Assembly (NCBI GenBank): GCA_038087015.1 | Contig: JASBNA010000083.1 | Coordinates: 110,165 to 174,164, forward strand | DNA length: 64,000 nt | Reading direction: 5' to 3' | DNA from: Cerrena zonata | Taxonomy: Eukaryota > Basidiomycota > Agaricomycetes > Polyporales > Cerrenaceae | Shown: in pieces, positions 1-11,904 of the stretch | Layout of the letters: each line of letters begins with the position of its first letter | How positions within the stretch are numbered: the stretch's first letter is position 1 | Translations under genes and position numbers: made by a program | The notes under the pieces: generated by a model | The model's database searches: none | Told to the model about the DNA's origin: nothing | The model's input: only the letters and a program-made list of their open reading frames with translations

Positions 1-1281
1 TCTGGCCACTCCGAAATCCTCAAAATACACACGTGATGCTTATGTAAGCCATCTCAGATCTTCCATTGGTTCTTCCTTCTTGCCGCGGCTAACGGGGTGG
101 ACAGCCTTCGGCAACTACTGCCAAGTTACTGCAATGACTCGGACTCAGACCTCTCGAATGCCCTCACCAAACAAGCTCAGAGATGTCTTTTCATCGAGCT
201 ATAGACCATAATTATCGTTCCCTCGATAGTCCGAATGACTCCGAAGCTTCTCTCTATAGCTAGATGCAAAGATGCACCACCGGACCTACCACATCTGACG
301 CTTCTTTGATACCTACTCCAAGCTACCGTGGGTGCTTACAATTCGCGAATGATTCTCGAAATCACTACAAACTAGTCGTGTGATCACCTCTCTACACGAG
401 GCTACCAACAATTACTTCAAAATCCTACATTTTTTCCACATATACGGATCCTGGACGGCGCTCCGTCTGCCCAGTGAAACGCGTAACTGGCTGCTTGTCG
501 CATAGCTGTCAGGAATCCTAGTACTGTATAATCATCGTCCTATGACATGCCTAGAACACGCATTTTGCTACCTTTATATGGTTTATTCGCTTTAATAGCC
601 CGGCTTCAAAGTCTCGACTATCTGACACGATGCGGTTATTCTACATCCGGACGGTACATTGGGACCACCGAATGAACGTTGCTCGAATGGCCTCTGTGAT
701 TGGTGGGTATGACAAGAAAACTGACATGGACCTAATGTAAGTACCTTCCTTCGTTTATCCCCGTAACTCATACTCAACGATCCTCATTCCCATTCGGCAG
801 TGCTGTTGCTATGTAGAACGCTTCTACTTACCAACCATGTTTGCAAAATGGTACGCCACATGATCAAGACATAACTTAGTATCAGGTCTTACAAGCTGAC
901 ATGTGCAATCTGCCAGACAAGGCTGGCGGTTAGAAGTTGTCACGCTCTTCTACCGAATATACAAGTTGCAAATTCTCCTCATCCATGCGCATCCACCTCG
1001 AATGCTACCCAGTAAAATCAAGGCCTCAGGGATCACAGGACGCCACTGGTGCCGCTTCACCCCCGGCGCATCAGAGGCTATCTACAGTTTAGACCAAGGG
1101 ACCTGTTGTTTTGCAAATGAGTGAAGTATACCATACACTCTGTCGGAGCAGGTGTTCCTCTGCAATCTCTGATTACACCCGTCATCAAGAGGAATGCCGT
1201 TATCTCAATATGTATGTGTTTCGATAAATGTAACACAAGGTACGCCGCAGGCAATCTATCCTGACATGCGTTGAAAGCATG
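1..1281. other. No supported gene
   Basis: Only short open frames with no recognisable domain and no convincing chain of exons. I looked on both strands for splice-linked exons and found none before the GFA gene that ends at 1282. The left edge may hold regulatory sequence or part of a gene outside the window. Confidence 0.4.
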
Positions 1282-1986
1282 TCAGTTCTGAATTTCTTCC
1301 TTGTGAAACACGCCTACGGGAATTCACAGGAAATCACAACCATAAGCTTATATTCTACACTATCCCCAAACCGACTCGCAAACACAAACTTACCAGGAAC
1401 CTCTGGCATCCACGCCTCCCTATACTTGCAAAAGAACTCTCCGTTAGGTGGAAGCGCGCCAGGGTCGTCTAACGTGCCCACGGCGATGTATCGCGACTTC
1501 GAGGCAGCTTGCTCCTATTCCGTAATGTCAACGTTTTTCTTCAGGCGACTAACGTCCGCCGGTCACCGGTCGTTTGCAACTTGAAACCTATCTCACCCCG
1601 TATTCGAGAATCCCTGACCCGCATGTCCCACAAAACTCGCGAAATAGCTTCCTCCCACCATTATCGCTCACATGCTGCTTTGTACAGCCTTCTGGCTATC
1701 CTGACCTTGTCCTTCGGAGCTTTGGCAGTCAGTCCAAATGCGGAACCGAAGAACCTCTGCAAGAGATCGGAACAGTTAGGTACGATCTTGATCAATGTTA
1801 GAATGAACGTGTTTTCTGCTACTAGTGCTTTGTGGTACCTTCCAAGATGGGACTAGAAGAAATATAAATGAAACAACATACTTTGCAGTTCCTGCAATGA
1901 CATAATGATGTGCGTGCTTCGTCCGGCGAGTCCAAGTTGAGTTCGTATCTGACCTCGTTGCAGTAACAGCCGCCAGCATAGATCAT
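1282..1986 (-). CDS. GFA/CENP-V domain (glutathione-dependent formaldehyde-activating-like) protein, apparent frameshift
   Basis: Small zinc-binding protein of the GFA family; members bind zinc through several cysteines and few have a proven reaction. Four exons fit: 1986-1882, 1756-1597, 1514-1394 and 1313-1282. The start MIYAGGCYCNEVRYEL matches the usual GFA N terminus. Exon 1 ends in the zinc motif CHCRNC, exon 2 carries GSAFGLTAK and CGTCGSGILEYG, exon 3 carries GTLDDPGALPPNGEFF and exon 4 ends VFHKEEIQN. Exon 2 is 160 nt where both flanking junctions need a multiple of 3; the reading frame changes near 1685-1700 between KAPKDKVRIA and HVSDNGG. One extra base in an A-G run would explain it, by real mutation or consensus error. 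The family call is firm; whether the gene works is open. Confidence 0.75.
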
Positions 1987-3387
1987 CTCTGAGAAAGCAT
2001 AGGTCTTCAGACAAAGTTATGGTGAGTTTTACAGTCAAATTGGTGTATTTATTGTTAGCCTCTAGGATTGTATCCCATGACGTCATCCCTATCGTACTAT
2101 GTATTGTCAAGTTTTCACAAGGATACACAACAGAGCGGCATGTACATGCGCACCATCCCGTGTACCGTGGTAGTTCTTGTCCCCATCGATGAACCAACAG
2201 GCATGTCTCTGACTGTTCTGGCATAATTGTCCCAATTAAGGCCTCACTACGCCGTTTATGGAAATTAGTTTGTAAAAAAGGTATGTTTGTCCGCCACGTC
2301 GGTCAAAGCGGGTTGATCGACGGACGCAGTTCTTGGCACAAAAAATAACATGTCCGCAATTCGTACTTATGGCCTGGTAATCTATAGTATCTACGCCACT
2401 CAACATGGTGATCCATTTCTTTACGTCCAATTTGCGTGTCGGGTTGAGATTCCATACGCTCCGTGTTTGAGTCGTAAAGTAGAAAACTGACAATCACAAG
2501 AGACTAGAAATCGTATGGGGGGAGTTATGTGTATCTAGAGACACATCCTACGTTTATGGGACGGGTCCCGAGTTTCGACCTTGCGGGCAACTTGAGCTGA
2601 TACCGTTATATACTATGGGAAGAATCAGGCGTCTATTTAACACTGGCAGCATTTTTTCATCATGTACAGTATCGATTATCATATCGGCGTGCTCAGGCTC
2701 CTGTCATCGAATAATGCGATATGTTTTCGCGCTGTACCATTTTCCATCTCGGTGTTACAAGGTCACCACGGCGGCCCATTCGCTGACCCACCAGTTCATC
2801 CGTGAATGATAGACTCTCGTTTCCGAGCTCCTCGTGTTAACCACTCTATATCCCTTCCTTCCACGACCCGGGAGCATAAATCCTCCACCGATGTTCCCCG
2901 CTTCTCAGATGACCCACAAGGTTTCTCCAACGTTTTCGCCTTTTAGGATTGGTCAAAGTGGCTCCCTTCTGCGAACTCCGATACCCACCTTGACTCGTCA
3001 CCTCGAGTCCCTTCAGAGAGCGTTGTTCTCAGCCGCCGCACCCACCTTGATCAAACGAGCATGCTGTACGACTTGTTCCCCATTCACCTGTGCTATAATT
3101 AGAAAACCATCTTCGGACAAATGAAAAGGTGGATTCAGTCCCTCAGCGTGCAGCGTTACGGTAGAGTTCAGTCAGGACCCACATCTTAATCCCGACAGAT
3201 TCAACCTGATAGGATATCCGAGTTGGTACGCGTTCTACGCTCAATCTAACTTTCGTGACGGCAGCCTCCACTCACTGACACTCGTATATAGCCCTGACGT
3301 CACTTTTCCTCTTGCCACTCATCCTACACTCCTCCCTTGACTCTTCATCAAAAGCGCTCACCCGTCAGCTTCAACTTTGTCTTCACC
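1987..3387. other. No supported gene
   Basis: Several frames of 60-95 codons are open but none resembles a known domain or joins into a plausible spliced gene. The last few hundred bases presumably hold the promoter of the SDR gene starting at 3388; a TATA-like stretch (tatata) lies about 100 bases upstream of its ATG. Confidence 0.4.
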
Positions 3388-4259
3388 ATGTCACTACCTC
3401 TCGCTGGAAAAGTCGCTCTCGTTACTGGTGCCGCCAAAGGTATTGGTGCATCCATCGTGAAACGATTTGCATCAGACGGTGCCAGTGTCGTGATTAACTA
3501 CCTCTCAAGTTCTGCCGTAGCTGAAGAGCTCGCGTCATCCATCAACGCCCAAGGGACTGGCAAAGCAATCGCTGTCCAGGCTGATGTTTCGACAGTAGCT
3601 GGAGGAAAACACCTACTCGACGAAACTTTGAAGGTGTTTGGGAAGTTGGATATCCTAGTGTTCAACGCGGGGTTGATGAAGACCAATATACTCGCGAACA
3701 TAACGGACGAGGATTTCGACAAGCACTTCGACACGAACGTTAAGGTTCCGTTATTTGTAACACAGGCGGCTCTCCCCCACCTTAAACCAGGTATATGCGT
3801 CGTTTTTCTCACTGAAGGACACATATTTACTTACTATCTGTAGGTGGCCGCGTTATGTTCTTCTCTACTTCCCTCACCAAAAACTCCGCCCCTCCACCAA
3901 ACTACCTTCTCTACATCTCCGCAAAAGGTGCTGTCGAACATCTCGTCCGAGTCCTTGCAAAGGATCTTGGCGCCAAAGGCGTTACAGTGAATGCTATTTG
4001 TCCAGGACCAGTAGATACCGACCTGTTCCGGGAGGGGAAAACGGAACAGCAGATTCAATTTTTCGCGAATATGCACCCACAGAAGAGGATAGCTAGTCCC
4101 GACGAAGTCGCACCTATTGTCGCATTCCTTGCGAGGGACGAGGCTGGGTGGATCAATGGTGAAAAGATGTTCGTGAACGGCGTAAGTCTTCGTTTGGTTG
4201 CTTTTTATTGAATGCACCTGGTACTAACTGTCTCGCGTTGATAGGGGTTCAATGTTTGA
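3388..4259 (+). CDS. Short-chain dehydrogenase/reductase (classical SDR), copy A
   Basis: NAD(P)(H)-dependent oxidoreductase of the classical SDR family, 251 aa; substrate unknown. Three exons: 3388-3790, 3844-4181 and a tiny last exon 4245-4259 encoding GFNV and stop. The N terminus has the cofactor motif TGAAKGIG, then NAG, the serine in FFSTSLTK, the catalytic YISAK (YxxxK) and the PGPVDTDLF loop after it. The second intron has a clean CTAAC branch site. The start is fixed by the Rossmann beta strand directly after MSLPLAGK. An inverted paralogue lies at 5070-5937 with identical exon lengths (403, 338 and 15 nt), so the pair arose by duplication after the introns were in place. The MFS gene downstream suggests a shared metabolic role, which is inference. 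Confidence 0.9.
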
Positions 4260-5069
4260 TGAGTAGACTTCGCATCGCCACTGTATACATAGAGATCCGG
4301 CATGTATCGATAACCCACCTTGGAATCTCATTATACTAGATCATTTTGAAGATACAACTGACTGCACCTTCGTCTCTCTTCTATGTTGACATCATAACGT
4401 GTGTGTTCGGTAATATGGCACTGTACAGCCAGATTGCTGTTCCACTACTAGTATGTATATATCCGCAATGTACCCATAGCCCGGTAAGCTTTGTATACTG
4501 TTTAAGCATCGTGGACCTACTTGGAATCCAGCACAACTAAATGTTTCACGAATTCAATTGCCTCCTCCGATCTTCCTCCTCCAATTTGAAAGGTAGCCCA
4601 AATTTGAGACTGGTCACGGATACAAACTTGAACGGAGTGCGGTGGCAACACGTGTAGGGTTGTTTAGATCTGTTTACAGTACGGCAATTGCCGAAGTGAG
4701 CGATATAAAATCTCGCATCTGAGCAGTTTTCTTTTCTTCAACTCATTCAGGACTTGCACTATTGTCCCCCTGCCGAACTTTCTTTTTCTCGCAGGAGTCT
4801 ACCGCAAGCCCCAGAGAGAGCAGTTTGACAAAGCCTCCAGCTGGAGCTCGCACTATCTCTTACAGAAGTCGTTAATGACGTAGTGTGTCGTTCCTTACCA
4901 GGAGTTGTACATCTTTCCATGGATTGCAATAAATTATGTTATGCGAAGTAATAAAAGAACATATGCGTGGGAGAAGAATGAGATGGGACATGTTGAGACT
5001 GGTATGGAACATAGGACTTTTGGTATCTGTAAACAAGTATCGAAGTGCGGCCTGCCGACGTCGAGAGCT
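4260..5069. other. Intergenic between convergent SDR genes
   Basis: About 810 bases between the 3' ends of the two SDR paralogues. Apart from a short stretch of open frames I see no domain or RNA gene. Expected content is the two 3' UTRs and terminators. Confidence 0.4.
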
Positions 5070-5937
5070 CTATACTGCAAAACCCTGTTGTGATCAAATG
5101 TTTGAGCCTCGTGCATTTGTTTCAGGTGATATCTACTTACACCATTGACATGGATCGTCTGCCCGTTAATCCATTTGGACTCCTCCTTCGCGAGGAAGGC
5201 CACTATGGGACTGATCTCGTCCGGCATCGGAATTCTCTTCTGTGGATGAAGTTGAGCGACCCACTGCACCATATGTGGCGGTTTGCCGTCACGGAACAAT
5301 GGTGTATCAACTGGTCCTGGGGCGATAGCATTCACGGTAATCCCCCGTTCGCCAAGATCCCTCCCAAGTACACGCACGAGGTGCTCTACGGCGCCCTTCG
5401 ATGCGGTAAAGAGGAGACCCATGGGCAAGATAGTCGTAGCCTTCGTCAAGGTCGTAGACACGAAGACAACTCTACTTCCTGGATGAATTCAATTGAGTAT
5501 ATATACGCCAGAGCTAATCGTTAAGACTGCATACCTTCTTTCATTACTTGACTGGCAGCTTGAACAAGAAAGAGGGGACCTTTCACATTGGTATTGAAAT
5601 GTTGGTCATAATACTCCTCGTCTACCTGTGCCAACGGTCTATGTCCCAGTACTCCCGCGTTCAATACGAGAATATCCGGAACGCCAAGCTTCGCTATCGA
5701 CTTCTCCAACAGCATCCTTCCGCCCGCAATCGTGGCTACGTCCGCCTTGATCATTACCGCTTTACCACCTTCCCGGTTGTTTATCGTATTGGTAACAACA
5801 CATGCAGGAGCGTCATTACCATGATAGTTAATGACGACATTTGCGCCATCCGCAGCGAGTCTTTGGGCGATAGAAGCCCCAATTCCTCTGGAAGAACCTG
5901 TGACAATAGCAGTCTTTCCGGTGAGCGGGAGATCCAT
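5070..5937 (-). CDS. Short-chain dehydrogenase/reductase paralogue, copy B, catalytic Tyr replaced by Phe
   Basis: Second SDR copy, 251 aa, in three exons (5937-5535, 5478-5141, 5084-5070) of exactly the same lengths as copy A at 3388. The cofactor motif TGSSRGIG, NAG, the serine in VFVSTTLTK and PGPVDTPLF are present. At the active site, where copy A reads LLYISAK, this copy reads LLFTASK: the lysine remains but the tyrosine that normally acts as acid/base is phenylalanine (codon TTT). A classical SDR without that tyrosine is expected to be weakly active or inactive, so it may be a diverged, regulatory or decaying copy. Exons, splice sites and stop are otherwise intact, with last exon GFAV. 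It is convergent with copy A. Confidence 0.88.
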
Positions 5938-6575
5938 CGAAATGAAGGTTCACGAATGGCCACAATGAGGAAATGATGACGGAGCCTGACAGTGGTAGAT
6001 CACCTAAGGAGTTCGGGTTTGGGTGAGCAAGGTCAGAATAAGCTCTCAACACACTATACCAAAAGCCTGAGGCAAAGCATCTGCCTTCTTTCGGAGCGGC
6101 CAGGAGACGGAATAGTGGGTGGGTCGATCCCGCCTTTTGCATATGTGATACCCATATTGGTAGAGTGACGTCGCGACTCGGGCAAAATGAGGGGAAAAGT
6201 ACTCATTCCAGGAGGTAATCTAGAATCAGAATGCATGTGCATATAATAAACTTGGCAAGTGATAGTTCATTTTCCTCTGCTCGAGAGCGCTATGAATTGA
6301 AGTGGAATCTGTCTTAGCAATCTATAACCCATAGCAGTCTATAGTAGCCCACAGCTAATCAGACCACGACTGCTGAATATTTACTCCAAGATATTTCGTC
6401 AGATGGCCCCCGGCGTGAGCTAGAATGGACTTTGTAAGATCGAGCACGACCCTTCGGACCCGATGCATACAAGGTTCATCCGTCGTATATATGACCTGAT
6501 CTCTTCCGTTACTGTACTAAGGAACAGTCCTCGTTCCTTCCTTAGTTTCCCTCCCTCCTGCTCTCTTCTTCGGCT
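5938..6575. other. Divergent intergenic region, SDR copy B / MFS transporter
   Basis: About 640 bases between the start of the minus-strand SDR and the start of the plus-strand MFS gene. It should contain both promoters, consistent with co-regulation, but I see no specific operator. Confidence 0.4.
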
Positions 6576-8813
6576 ATGGACGAAGCCCTCGAGGTTCAGC
6601 AAAAGCCGGAATCTCAGTTGGAGAAAGCGCCCTCTGCTGTGCCCCGAGAAGAGGACCCGATCGAATCTCCGAATGTGATCAAAGGCGTTGTGCTGACAGC
6701 AATTTGCACACTGTCGCTCATCATTGTGGTATGTCACTTTTCTAAGTCTTCCCATCCTTACCTTGCTTCATGAGATATCTTAGTCGGCGACTCTATCTTC
6801 TTCATTAATAGCACTCCCGGTCACAGGAAGAGACCTCAATATTCCGGAAGATCAGTTGCAATGGGTAACTTCAGCATATGCATTGAGCTCTGTGAGTTAC
6901 GTTCTTAGCTGAAAAAACATAAGGACATTTTGAATCTCTAACCATACCCTTGATATGATTAGGGCTGTCTACTGATCCCATTCGGTCGCGTCGCCGACCT
7001 CTATGGCCGCCGTAATGTCTTTCTTGTCGGATGTGTACTTCAAGGCGTGTTCGCACTTGGATGTGGATTCGCGAACGGTACGTACTGTACTTGTGAAATT
7101 ACGTTCTGACACCACACTGAGCCCGATAATACAAATCCACTATATTTTTCCTGTGAATAGATCTCGTAACTCTCGGTGTCCTACGTGGCTTTCAGGGTCT
7201 CGGTGCAGCTGCTACAATACCCGCATCTGTGAGGCTTCTTTCTATTCAACTCTTACGCAGACTTCTTAATGGTTTGGCTGGTAGCTCGGTATTCTTGCAC
7301 ATACATTTCCTCCAGGACATGCACGGTCTCTTGCTTTCGCTACGTTCTCTGCTGGTCAACCTCTCGGAGGCGGAGTGGGTTTCGCTATCGGCGGCCTTCT
7401 GACCCAGCTGTCTGCGTGAGTGCACACAGTCATTTCGATACTGTTATCCCCGTTTACATCATCCGTTATACCCAGACCCACCTGGCGTTCAGTCTATTTT
7501 CTCGTTTCTGGTCTCACCGTACTGTGCATGATTGGTGCTTTACTCTTTATCGATCCTGATCATATCTCTGCCGAACAAGACAAGCGTATCGACTGGCTAG
7601 GAACGTTCCTCGTCACTGCGGGCCTCACTCTTGTGATTTTCGTACTCAGCGATGGTGAGATTGCTCCGAAGAAATGGTCAACCCCATGTAAGTCTTCAGT
7701 AGAGCATAAGATGAATGTGATAATAAGATGAATTCTACAGATATCATCGCGCTTCTAGTTGTGGGCGTGATTCTGACAGCTGCATTCCTCGCTTGGCAAT
7801 GGTATCTAGAACTTCCAAGCGTTCAGGCAACCTACTCCAGATGGACTCCTCCGCCACTTATGAAGCTTTCTCTATGGCGTCGCGGAAAGGGAAGATTTGC
7901 TGCAATGCAATGCATCGTATTTTTCCTCATGTGTGCCTTCCAGAGCTGGATTCTATGGGCTATTGTAGGCAACCCTCGGTATCGTTACCGGATGTCATAA
8001 TTGACGTTTCATTTCTAGCTTTACTATGAATCATACAAAGGATACAACCCAATCCTTACTATGGTCCGCATGATCCCGATGATCCCCGCCGGAATCATTT
8101 GCAACATCTTTATTGGACTACTAGTCGGCAAGATATATGGTATTGTCCTCATTTGTAAGTGGTCATGTCGTGCGTCGAAGTTCTGTTACTAATGTCATCG
8201 CAGCTGTCGGATGTCTCTGTACAGGACTTGCTGGCCTTCTTTATGCAGTTATCAATCCAGATGCTGTTTATTGGGCATTCGGATTCCCAGCAGCTATTAT
8301 AGCTGTAGTCGGAGCGGATTTCGTCTTTGCGGCAGGAAGTATCTATATTGCGAAGCTCGCTCTCCCACACGAGCAAAGTTTGGCTGGTGGCCTATTCCAG
8401 ACCATGGCCCAAGTGAGTTCATCCGAATTTCGAATCGCTATTTATACTCATCAAGATGCAGTTGGGTACTTCATTCGGACTAGCGATAACCACTATCGTC
8501 TTTGATCGTGTCAGGGCGGAACAGTCTCTCAAACTGGGTGTCGTCATTGACTCCCATGGGTCTAACGCCCCTCCCGATGCTCAGCTGAAGGCTTATCGAG
8601 CTGCGCAATGGACTGTCATGGGTTTTGGTGTTCTCGGTGAGTATCCAGTCTAGTAACCCGGCTCAAAGATATTCATCACCCTCGATTCGTAACAAAGCGA
8701 GTATATTGGGCGTGATATTCCTACGTGGTGTTGGAGTTGTTGGTGGACCTCATAAACCGTCACCAGAAGAACAAAAGAGTGAAGATGAAAAAACTGCTAC
8801 CGAAATGGCCTAA
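6576..8813 (+). CDS. MFS drug:H+ antiporter-like transporter (DHA2 type, about 14 TM)
   Basis: Plasma or vacuolar membrane exporter of the major facilitator superfamily, 548 aa, probably driven by proton exchange. Eleven exons fit in phase: 6576-6728, 6784-6891, 6963-7077, 7161-7228, 7285-7415, 7476-7687, 7741-7964, 8019-8154, 8204-8412, 8462-8636 and 8698-8813. Motif A is GRVADLYGRRN between helices 2 and 3; motif B is LGVLRGFQGLGAAATIPAS; a glycine-rich motif C-like stretch is SAGQPLGGGVGFAIGG. A hydrophilic N-terminal tail of about 35 residues and a charged C-terminal tail (KPSPEEQKSEDEK) are cytosolic by family topology. It lies between an SDR pair and a hydrolase pair, so it could export or import a compound they process; the substrate cannot be read from sequence. 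Confidence 0.9.
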
Positions 8814-9558
8814 TCACGTTTATTAGGCTCAGAATCCACACTCTTTATCAGTATTTCCGTCATATAAACTTCAAACTTCCCAATAGTCTAACTCACATCT
8901 TAATAGTCCACTGTAGAGCTTGGAGCAATGATAGCCCCAATAAAATCGCTAACGTTCGTAACACGATAGGCCATGTCGAAGGGAAATACGTCTACTATCA
9001 CATCACCAGTAACAGGGATCGTCTCTACAATGCTCATAGCAAAGGTTTCAAAGCGTCACTACATGAGATACCAGAGGTACAGACGATCAAATACTCCGGA
9101 GATTAGAGACCAGAGTTTATCTAAAGATAGCTCACAGAAGCGTGTAATTGCTAATATTGAACTGAACCACTCGTCCACACGATTCCGGCTAACTCTCAGA
9201 GAACTTATCCTTCAAAAGAAGAAAAGCGTACCTGCCCTTAGGCCAAATCCCACGAGAGGTGTATCGCACAACCGTGGCTCGTTGACCCGTTGGGTAAGTC
9301 TGTCATTATCTGTGGTGTTATCCCATGACACGAATAGGTTCCGAGAGCGTATCCCATATCCTCATATATAAGTCGGGGCTTTCTCCGCGGGATCTGACGC
9401 ACGCACGTCACTTTGGACGAACTATCAACGTTAACACCCCTTCCATTTAGTACGAGTCTGATCACCTGAAGCTATCACAGTTGATGGTTCTCACGACACA
9501 TTTCGTATAAGAACCCGATTACAGGAAAGCCCACTTTATCATCCACTTTCAAATACCA
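8814..9558. other. Intergenic, MFS 3' / hydrolase promoter
   Basis: About 745 bases. A 132-codon open frame at 8973-9371 shows no domain or fungal splice structure and is probably chance. A TATA-like ctcatatataa motif at about 9360 lies 195 bases before the hydrolase ATG. Confidence 0.35.
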
Positions 9559-10550
9559 ATGACCGCAATAATACCTCCCAGCGGCGGCCAATATCTTGTC
9601 TCCAGAGACGGGACCAAAATATGGGCTGACGTCGCAGGGAACCCAACGAAGCCAGCAGTCGTGTTCATTCATGGTCTATCGTGCACAGCTCTAGCCTTCG
9701 ACAGCCAATTCTCTGATCCCAACCTTCTCAATAATTTATATATGGTCCGGTATGAAATGCGAGGACATGGAAGGAGCGACCACCCGCAAGACTTTGAATC
9801 CTATGCTTCAATCAAATTCGCGGAAGACTTTATGATCGTCTTATCAGTTTTTGGGTTAAAGAGGCCTTTCGTTTGCGGGTGGTACGCATCTAATTCTCAT
9901 TATACGATCCAAACATGTCTTGTTGATTGTCTCAACCCAATAGGAGCATGGGCGGTAGATAAAATTTTCAACGTTTTTCTAGCCCAACCACTAACTGCTG
10001 TTGTACCGCAGCCCTGGTTCCTGTGGACGTCGTCGAGGCTTATGGTGCAAATTTGATCAGCGGTGTCTTACTTCCTGGTGGACCCATGATCACCCGGTCT
10101 CTTCATCACGACTATATTCATGATTATATGAAAGAAAACCTTCCACGTTTTCAACAGTCCTCCGCTGAGATCCAATCTCAAGCAGCAATCGATTTCGCAG
10201 AATCCTGCGTAGCAGATCCCAAATCCTTACCGTTCGAAACAAAGATGAAATGGGTTGGCGGATATGCGATGCAGTCTCCATTAGTACGGAGAAACGTTAT
10301 CAGTCGAACTCAGAAGACTGAGCGATGGGAGAAGGAGATCCAGAACGTTCCTGTCCAAATAATTCAAGGGGAGGTCGACAACCACTCCGTTACCGATAAA
10401 ATGATTCCTATTGCTCGGAAGTATTTCCTAAAGCTGGAACTACATATCCTGAAGGGCTGTGGTCATGCGCCGTGTTTTGAGCGTGCCGAGGAGACCAATA
10501 GGCTTATGCTTGAATTCGTTCAGAGACATTCAGATCATATACAGGATTGA
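9559..10550 (+). CDS. Alpha/beta hydrolase, tandem copy 1, catalytic Ser in an 11-nt microexon
   Basis: Alpha/beta-fold hydrolase of 290 aa, soluble, no signal peptide; esterase/lipase-like with unknown substrate. Exons: 9559-9881, microexon 9944-9954, 10012-10550. The oxyanion region is VVFIHGLSCTA, followed by YEMRGHGRSDHP. The nucleophile elbow GWSMG exists only after splicing: the G-W codons end exon 1, the 11-nt exon gives the Ser and Met codons, and exon 3 continues ALVPVDVVEAYGA. The acid is the Asp in IQGEVDNHS and the histidine lies in GCGHAPCFE. The intron before exon 3 has a CTAAC branch site. A paralogue starts 170 bases downstream with the same 323- and 539-nt outer exons. An annotation missing the microexon would split or truncate this gene. 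Confidence 0.88.
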
Positions 10551-10719
10551 GTATCCGGTGAGCCGGTAACTGTCTTGATTTATTCTGTGTTTCCATCTCA
10601 CACAAACCTTCTCCACCTGTTTCAGACGGCAGATGGTTCACTTCAATTGGATCCCTCTCGTGTAGTATAAATTGTACAGTAGCCCCAATCTACTCATTGC
10701 ATCTCGCACCCATTGCTCG

Positions 10720-11713
10720 ATGGCCAGCATATTTCCCTCGGACAACGGCCAACTACTCATCTCAAAGGATGGGACTAAAATATGGGCAGAGGCCGCTGGA
10801 GATCCAGCAAATCCGCCTGTCGTCTTCATCCACGGCGTGGCGTGTACGGCTCTGGTGTTCGACAATCAATTTTCCGACAGCAACCTTCTCGATAATATCT
10901 ATATGATTCGTTATGAAATGAGAGGTCATGGAAGAAGTGGCCACCCATTGGACTTCGATTCGTATGCTTCACTTCGTTTTGCGGAAGACTTTATGGCTGT
11001 TTACAATGCCTTTCAATTGAAGAAACCGTTCATTTGTGGTTGGTATGTACTTTACGCTTACTACAAGTGACCGACCGAATTATTGACCATCATTTGATCC
11101 GTATAGGAGCATGGGTAGTAAGTATATACATCCATTGTGTATTATACAACAGTCTCTTACATTTGCTCATTTAGGTTTCGTTCCCGTTGACGTCATAGAA
11201 GCATACGGCGCAGGGATTTTAGGTGGCATAATACTACCCGGAGGACCAGCTATAACTCGATCCCTGCATACCGAATATATGGGCGATTTTCTGAAGAACA
11301 ATGTACCCCGTTTCTTGTCATCTTCTGCAGACATACAGGGTGAAGCCGCTGTGGAGTTCATCGAATCATGCGTCCGCAATCCAGAAGCGATGTCTTTCGA
11401 AACCAAGATGAAATGGATCGGGGGATATGTGATCCAATCCGCCACGGTTAGGACGCATCTCATTACTAGGGAGCAAAGCAGTCAACGATGGGAGAAAGAA
11501 ATCCAGAATGTACCAGTCCTTCTCATTCAAGGGGATTCGGATCGGCATGTGGTCGTTGACAAGATCATTCCTATGGCCCAGAAGTACTACGCGAGATTAG
11601 AGTTGCATGTCCTGAAAGGCTGTGGTCATACACCATGCTTTGAACGAGCGGAGGAAACGAATAGATTGTTGTTGGACTTTGTGCAGAGACATGCGGTGAA
11701 AGTTGGAGCTTGA
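10720..11713 (+). CDS. Alpha/beta hydrolase, tandem copy 2, catalytic Ser in an 8-nt microexon
   Basis: Second alpha/beta hydrolase, 289 aa, a direct tandem duplicate of the gene at 9559. Exons: 10720-11042 (323 nt), microexon 11107-11114 (8 nt), 11175-11713 (539 nt). The start MASIFPSDNGQLLISKDG aligns with copy 1; an upstream in-frame ATG at 10672 is possible but has no counterpart there. Motifs: VVFIHGVACTA, YEMRGHGRSGHP, GWSMG assembled across the microexon, FVPVDVIEAYGAG, acid Asp in IQGDSDRHV, histidine in GCGHTPCFE. Skipping the 8-nt exon shifts the frame and removes the nucleophile. Only 169 bases separate it from copy 1, so read-through or co-regulation is plausible. Confidence 0.88.
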
Positions 11714-11904
11714 CCTCGTCTCTTCGATGATGTAGCATAGACTGTAGACAAAGTTTCTGCAAGAATGGCTTTTATCTCAGATACTTGAATATGTACTTAG
11801 AATTCGTGTAGAACTCGAGCATCTTTGATAGAGCCAACAAATTGATGATATAGGTATGTGCGTGATATCTACCGCCTATATGGTACATAGGAAGGCACGT
11901 TCGA

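Noticed and set aside
8973..9371. 132-codon plus-strand open frame
   Set aside because: Basic Ser/Arg-rich composition, no domain, no conserved splice structure, inside an intergenic region.
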